Source: Prolixibacteraceae bacterium (GTDB lineage Bacteria > Bacteroidota > Bacteroidia > Bacteroidales > Prolixibacteraceae). Taken from it: a stretch of DNA of 64,000 nt. Position 1 is the stretch's first letter; each line of letters begins with the position of its first letter. Below, piece by piece: positions 61,467 to 64,000 of the stretch. The notes beneath the pieces are model-generated. The model worked only from the letters and a program-made list of their open reading frames with translations. It was not told the origin of the DNA and did not search any database. Made by a program: the position numbers and the translations under genes. The stretch covers positions 18,089 to 82,088 of the forward strand of contig DOAQ01000032.1 of NCBI GenBank assembly GCA_003506435.1, written 5' to 3'.

Positions 61467-61615
61467 GGGAACGAAATACGAACTTTGTAACGCAATAGAT
61501 ACTACAATCTGCATCTCTGAAAATCTTTATGCCGGTCGTTTTTATTATTTCCTGAATTATTGGTTGATCTTAATTTATTTCACTAATTTTTGAGCCCAAA
61601 AATTAACTAATTTGT

Positions 61616-62170
61616 ATGGAAGAACAGATCAGGCTGATTGCAGAGCGGTTGAAAGGACTCCGTGAAGTTCTTGATATATCGGTTGACGATGCGGCTGCAA
61701 CATGTGGCATCGGGAAGGAAAAATACCTGGAGTATGAATCCGGGAAAGTTGATATTCCGGTAAGTGTATTGCATAATATATCGCGCAGGTACGGAGTGGA
61801 ATTAACCGTATTGCTTACCGGTCAGGAACCGCGGATGCACCATTATTCGCTTACCCGGAAAAATACAGGTGTTGGTGTTGAGCGCCGCAAAGAATACAAA
61901 TACCAGTCGCTGGGGCACAACTTTATTAACCGGAAGGCAGAGCCATTTCTGGTAACTGTTGAACCAAAGGGAGAACATGCCGGAATTTCGTTGAACGCAC
62001 ATCCGGGGCAGGAATTTAATTATGTGCTGAAAGGAAGCATGAAGATCAGCCTCGACGGGAAGGAAATGATCCTCGAAGAAGGTGATTCCATCTATTTTGA
62101 TTCGGGATTTCCACATGGAATGCTGGCATTGAATGGAAGCGAGTGTGTTTTTTTAGCCGTTATTTTTTAA
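61616..62170 (+). CDS. XRE-family regulator with C-terminal cupin domain, second copy
   Basis: A 184-residue protein with the same layout as the regulator at 6.9 kb. The XRE helix-turn-helix is at about 5-62 (VDDAAATCGIGKEKYLEYESG in parts), and the cupin at about 105-184 (GQEFNYVLKG, EEGDSIYFDSGFPHGM). It precedes an acyl-CoA ligase by 18 bp. Identity to the first copy is modest outside the conserved motifs, so this is an old duplication or two related acquisitions. Confidence 0.85.
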   Translation: MEEQIRLIAERLKGLREVLDISVDDAAATCGIGKEKYLEYESGKVDIPVSVLHNISRRYGVELTVLLTGQEPRMHHYSLTRKNTGVGVERRKEYKYQSLGHNFINRKAEPFLVTVEPKGEHAGISLNAHPGQEFNYVLKGSMKISLDGKEMILEEGDSIYFDSGFPHGMLALNGSECVFLAVIF

Positions 62171-62188
62171 CCTTTCAGAATAGTAAAA

Positions 62189-63841
62189 ATGCAGTTATAT
62201 AAAAAATTCCTTGTCAAACCTGAGTTTGACTCACTGGACGACTTTCTCCAAAATTTTGAGATAAAAATTCCTGATAATTTTAACTTCTCCTACGATGTAA
62301 TAGATGAATATGCCCGGCTCGAACCCGACAAAATTGCACTGGTTTGGGTTGATGATCAGGGTGAACATATCGATTTTACGTATGCTGTACTGAAGGAAAA
62401 AACCGATGCGACTGCTTCGTATTTCCAAACGCAGGGAATTGGCCGCGGCGACAAAGTGATGCTGATCCTGAAGCGCCGTTACGAATTCTGGTTTGCCTGC
62501 CTGGCCCTGCACAAGATTGGAGCGGTGGCTATCCCGGCGACCCACCTGCTTACCGATAAAGACATTATTTACCGCTGCGATGCGGCGACCATAAAAGCAA
62601 TTGTTTGCGTGGGCGAAGAAACGGTTTTACATGCCATTGAAAAAGCAATGCCCGCCTGCCCTTCGGTGGAAAAAACCATTTCAACAGGGCCGCTTGTTCC
62701 CTCCGGATGGGGTAACTTTCATCAAGGTATCGATGAGGCCCCGGCTTTTGTAAAACCGGAACTTCCGTCGGAGAACGACGATTTGCTGTTTCTTTATTTC
62801 ACATCAGGGACTACCGGCAATCCTAAAATGGTTGCACACGATTATACCTATCCGCTGGCTCATATTATAACTGCATCGTTTTGGCACAATGTGGAAGAAG
62901 ACGGACGCCACCTTACGGTTGCCGATACCGGCTGGGCCAAAGCGGTTTGGGGAAAAATGTACGGGCAAATGATGGCCGGATGCAGTGTTTTTGTTTATGA
63001 TCATCAGAAATTTGTTCCTGCTGAAATGCTTTCGGTGATTGCCAAATACAAAGTCACTTCGTTTTGTGCACCGCCCACAATTTTCCGTTTTCTGATACGG
63101 GAAGACTTTTCATCGTACGATTTATCGGCATTAAAATATTGCACCACGGCAGGCGAAGCATTGAACCCGCAGGTGTATGAAACATTTTACGAACGCACGG
63201 GCCTTCTCCTGATGGAAGCTTTCGGGCAAACCGAAACGACTGTTCAGTTGGGTACTTTCCCATGGATGCAGCCCAAACCCGGCTCGATGGGTATTCCTTC
63301 TCCGGCATACAATATTAGCCTGGTGAAACCCGACGATACTGTTTGCGAAGATGGAGAACAGGGGCAAATTGTTATTCATGTGGGCGACAAACCTCCGGTT
63401 GGGCTTTTCAAAGGCTATTATCGCGACGAGGCATTGACTAAAAAAGCATGGCACGATGGTATTTATTATACCGGCGACATTGCCTGGCGCGATGAGGACG
63501 GCTATTACTGGTTTGTGGGACGGACAGATGATGTGATAAAAAGTTCGGGTTACCGGATCGGGCCGTTCGAAGTGGAAAGCGCCCTGATGACCCACCCGGC
63601 TGTTGTTGAATGCGCTGTTACCGGTGTTCCCGACGAAGTGCGCGGGCAGGTGGTAAAAGCAACCGTGGTACTGGGACAAGGCTACACGGCTTCCGACGAG
63701 CTGGCTCTCGAAATACAGGATCATGTAAAAAAAGTTACTGCACCGTATAAATATCCCCGTATTGTTGAGTTTGTTGAGGCTCTTCCAAAGACTATCAGCG
63801 GAAAAATACGTCGGGTGGAAATCCGGGAAAAAGGGAAATAA
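62189..63841 (+). CDS. AMP-binding acyl-CoA synthetase (medium-chain, ACSM-like)
   Basis: A 550-residue ANL enzyme. The phosphate loop is TSGTTGNPK (205-213), ADTGWAKAVWGKMYGQ is typical of medium-chain acyl-CoA synthetases, and EAFGQTETT, YYTGDIAWRDEDGY and the catalytic Lys539 in TISGKIRR are present. It belongs to a different branch (ACSM/acetyl-CoA-synthetase-like) from the ACSF2-like enzyme at 7.5 kb, although both are paired with the same type of regulator. The likely substrate is a short or medium, perhaps branched or aromatic, carboxylate. Confidence 0.88.
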   Translation: MQLYKKFLVKPEFDSLDDFLQNFEIKIPDNFNFSYDVIDEYARLEPDKIALVWVDDQGEHIDFTYAVLKEKTDATASYFQTQGIGRGDKVMLILKRRYEFWFACLALHKIGAVAIPATHLLTDKDIIYRCDAATIKAIVCVGEETVLHAIEKAMPACPSVEKTISTGPLVPSGWGNFHQGIDEAPAFVKPELPSENDDLLFLYFTSGTTGNPKMVAHDYTYPLAHIITASFWHNVEEDGRHLTVADTGWAKAVWGKMYGQMMAGCSVFVYDHQKFVPAEMLSVIAKYKVTSFCAPPTIFRFLIREDFSSYDLSALKYCTTAGEALNPQVYETFYERTGLLLMEAFGQTETTVQLGTFPWMQPKPGSMGIPSPAYNISLVKPDDTVCEDGEQGQIVIHVGDKPPVGLFKGYYRDEALTKKAWHDGIYYTGDIAWRDEDGYYWFVGRTDDVIKSSGYRIGPFEVESALMTHPAVVECAVTGVPDEVRGQVVKATVVLGQGYTASDELALEIQDHVKKVTAPYKYPRIVEFVEALPKTISGKIRRVEIREKGK

Positions 63842-63845
63842 AAAG

Positions 63846-63876
63846 CAGAGGACCTTACTTTGAGTGAGAACCTCTG
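63846..63876. repeat. Short hairpin related to the 36.9/41.8-kb repeat family
   Basis: CAGAGG (63846-63851) pairs with CCTCTG (63871-63876); the loop contains CTTTGAGTGAG, the core of the repeat copies at 36.9 and 41.8 kb. It lies just after the ligase stop and could act as a transcript end. The remaining bases to the window end show nothing recognisable. Confidence 0.5.
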
Positions 63877-64000
63877 TTGCAGAAGTTATTCGGGACATTG
63901 TTGAGGTGTATCCGGAGAAACAAGATTCAGTATTCCAAAACTTCTGCGCAGGTTTGTATGAAAAGCACAGCAGGAGTTATACCAAATGAATATATAATAA

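Noticed and set aside
1..64000. CRISPR arrays, tRNA or rRNA genes, intact insertion sequences
   Set aside because: None was seen in the gaps: no regularly spaced repeats, no cloverleaf-like segments and no transposase frames.

Overview
This 64-kb window looks like chromosomal DNA of a member of the Bacteroidota, most likely the Marinilabiliales/Prolixibacteraceae side of the phylum. The reasons are a polysaccharide-lyase locus with lipoprotein signals, promoters of the Bacteroidota type (TTTG, about 19 bp, TAnnTTTG), an S46 dipeptidyl-peptidase, DUF5686 and head-GIN proteins, and the order sigma-54 regulator, LptE, TPR protein, SecG. No rRNA, tRNA, CRISPR array, integrase or intact transposon was seen.

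Layout. 1-6.7 kb: the end of a polysaccharide utilisation locus (PL8 fragment, two heparinase II/III-like lyases, one alginate-lyase-fold lipoprotein) for a uronic-acid polysaccharide. 6.9-9.2 kb: XRE-cupin regulator plus acyl-CoA ligase. 9.2-13.3 kb: a deoxysugar module (GH29-like fucosidase, AraC regulator, RhaT-type transporter, UroD-fold methyltransferase-like protein). A shared 12-bp motif lies at nearly the same distance from the -7 boxes of its two operons. 13.5-16.4 kb: small envelope proteins and gene debris. 16.4-27.5 kb: nine co-directional genes for leucine/isovaleryl-CoA oxidation to HMG-CoA, followed by HMG-CoA reductase and the rest of the mevalonate pathway. 27.7-32 kb: RNA-modification genes (MiaB, TrmN6, RluB-like) with a flavodoxin and a ferredoxin/flavodoxin reductase. 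32.1-33.0 kb: an AT-rich orphan restriction-endonuclease-like gene. 33.2-36.8 kb: ECF sigma factor, membrane partner and DUF5686 protein. 37.2-43.3 kb: a MacAB/TolC-like exporter. 43.4-64 kb: housekeeping genes (rimM, ybaK, gltX, DPP7, rnhA, waaA, nrdJ, glutamine synthetase II, secG, lptE, kdsB) and a second XRE-cupin/acyl-CoA ligase pair.

The most interesting system is the 16.4-27.5 kb cluster. It encodes a methylcrotonyl-CoA carboxylase, a methylglutaconyl-CoA hydratase and an acyl-CoA dehydrogenase. It has no HMG-CoA lyase and no HMG-CoA synthase; a class II HMG-CoA reductase, two GHMP kinases, diphosphomevalonate decarboxylase and type II IPP isomerase follow instead. The simplest reading is a route from leucine to isoprenoids. 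A decayed inverted copy of the 3' end of the last gene, fused to a methylthiotransferase remnant, lies just upstream of the first gene. The cluster is therefore bracketed by about 122-bp inverted repeats.

Motif positions and identities were counted by hand. Family assignments come from recognised motifs, not from database searches.
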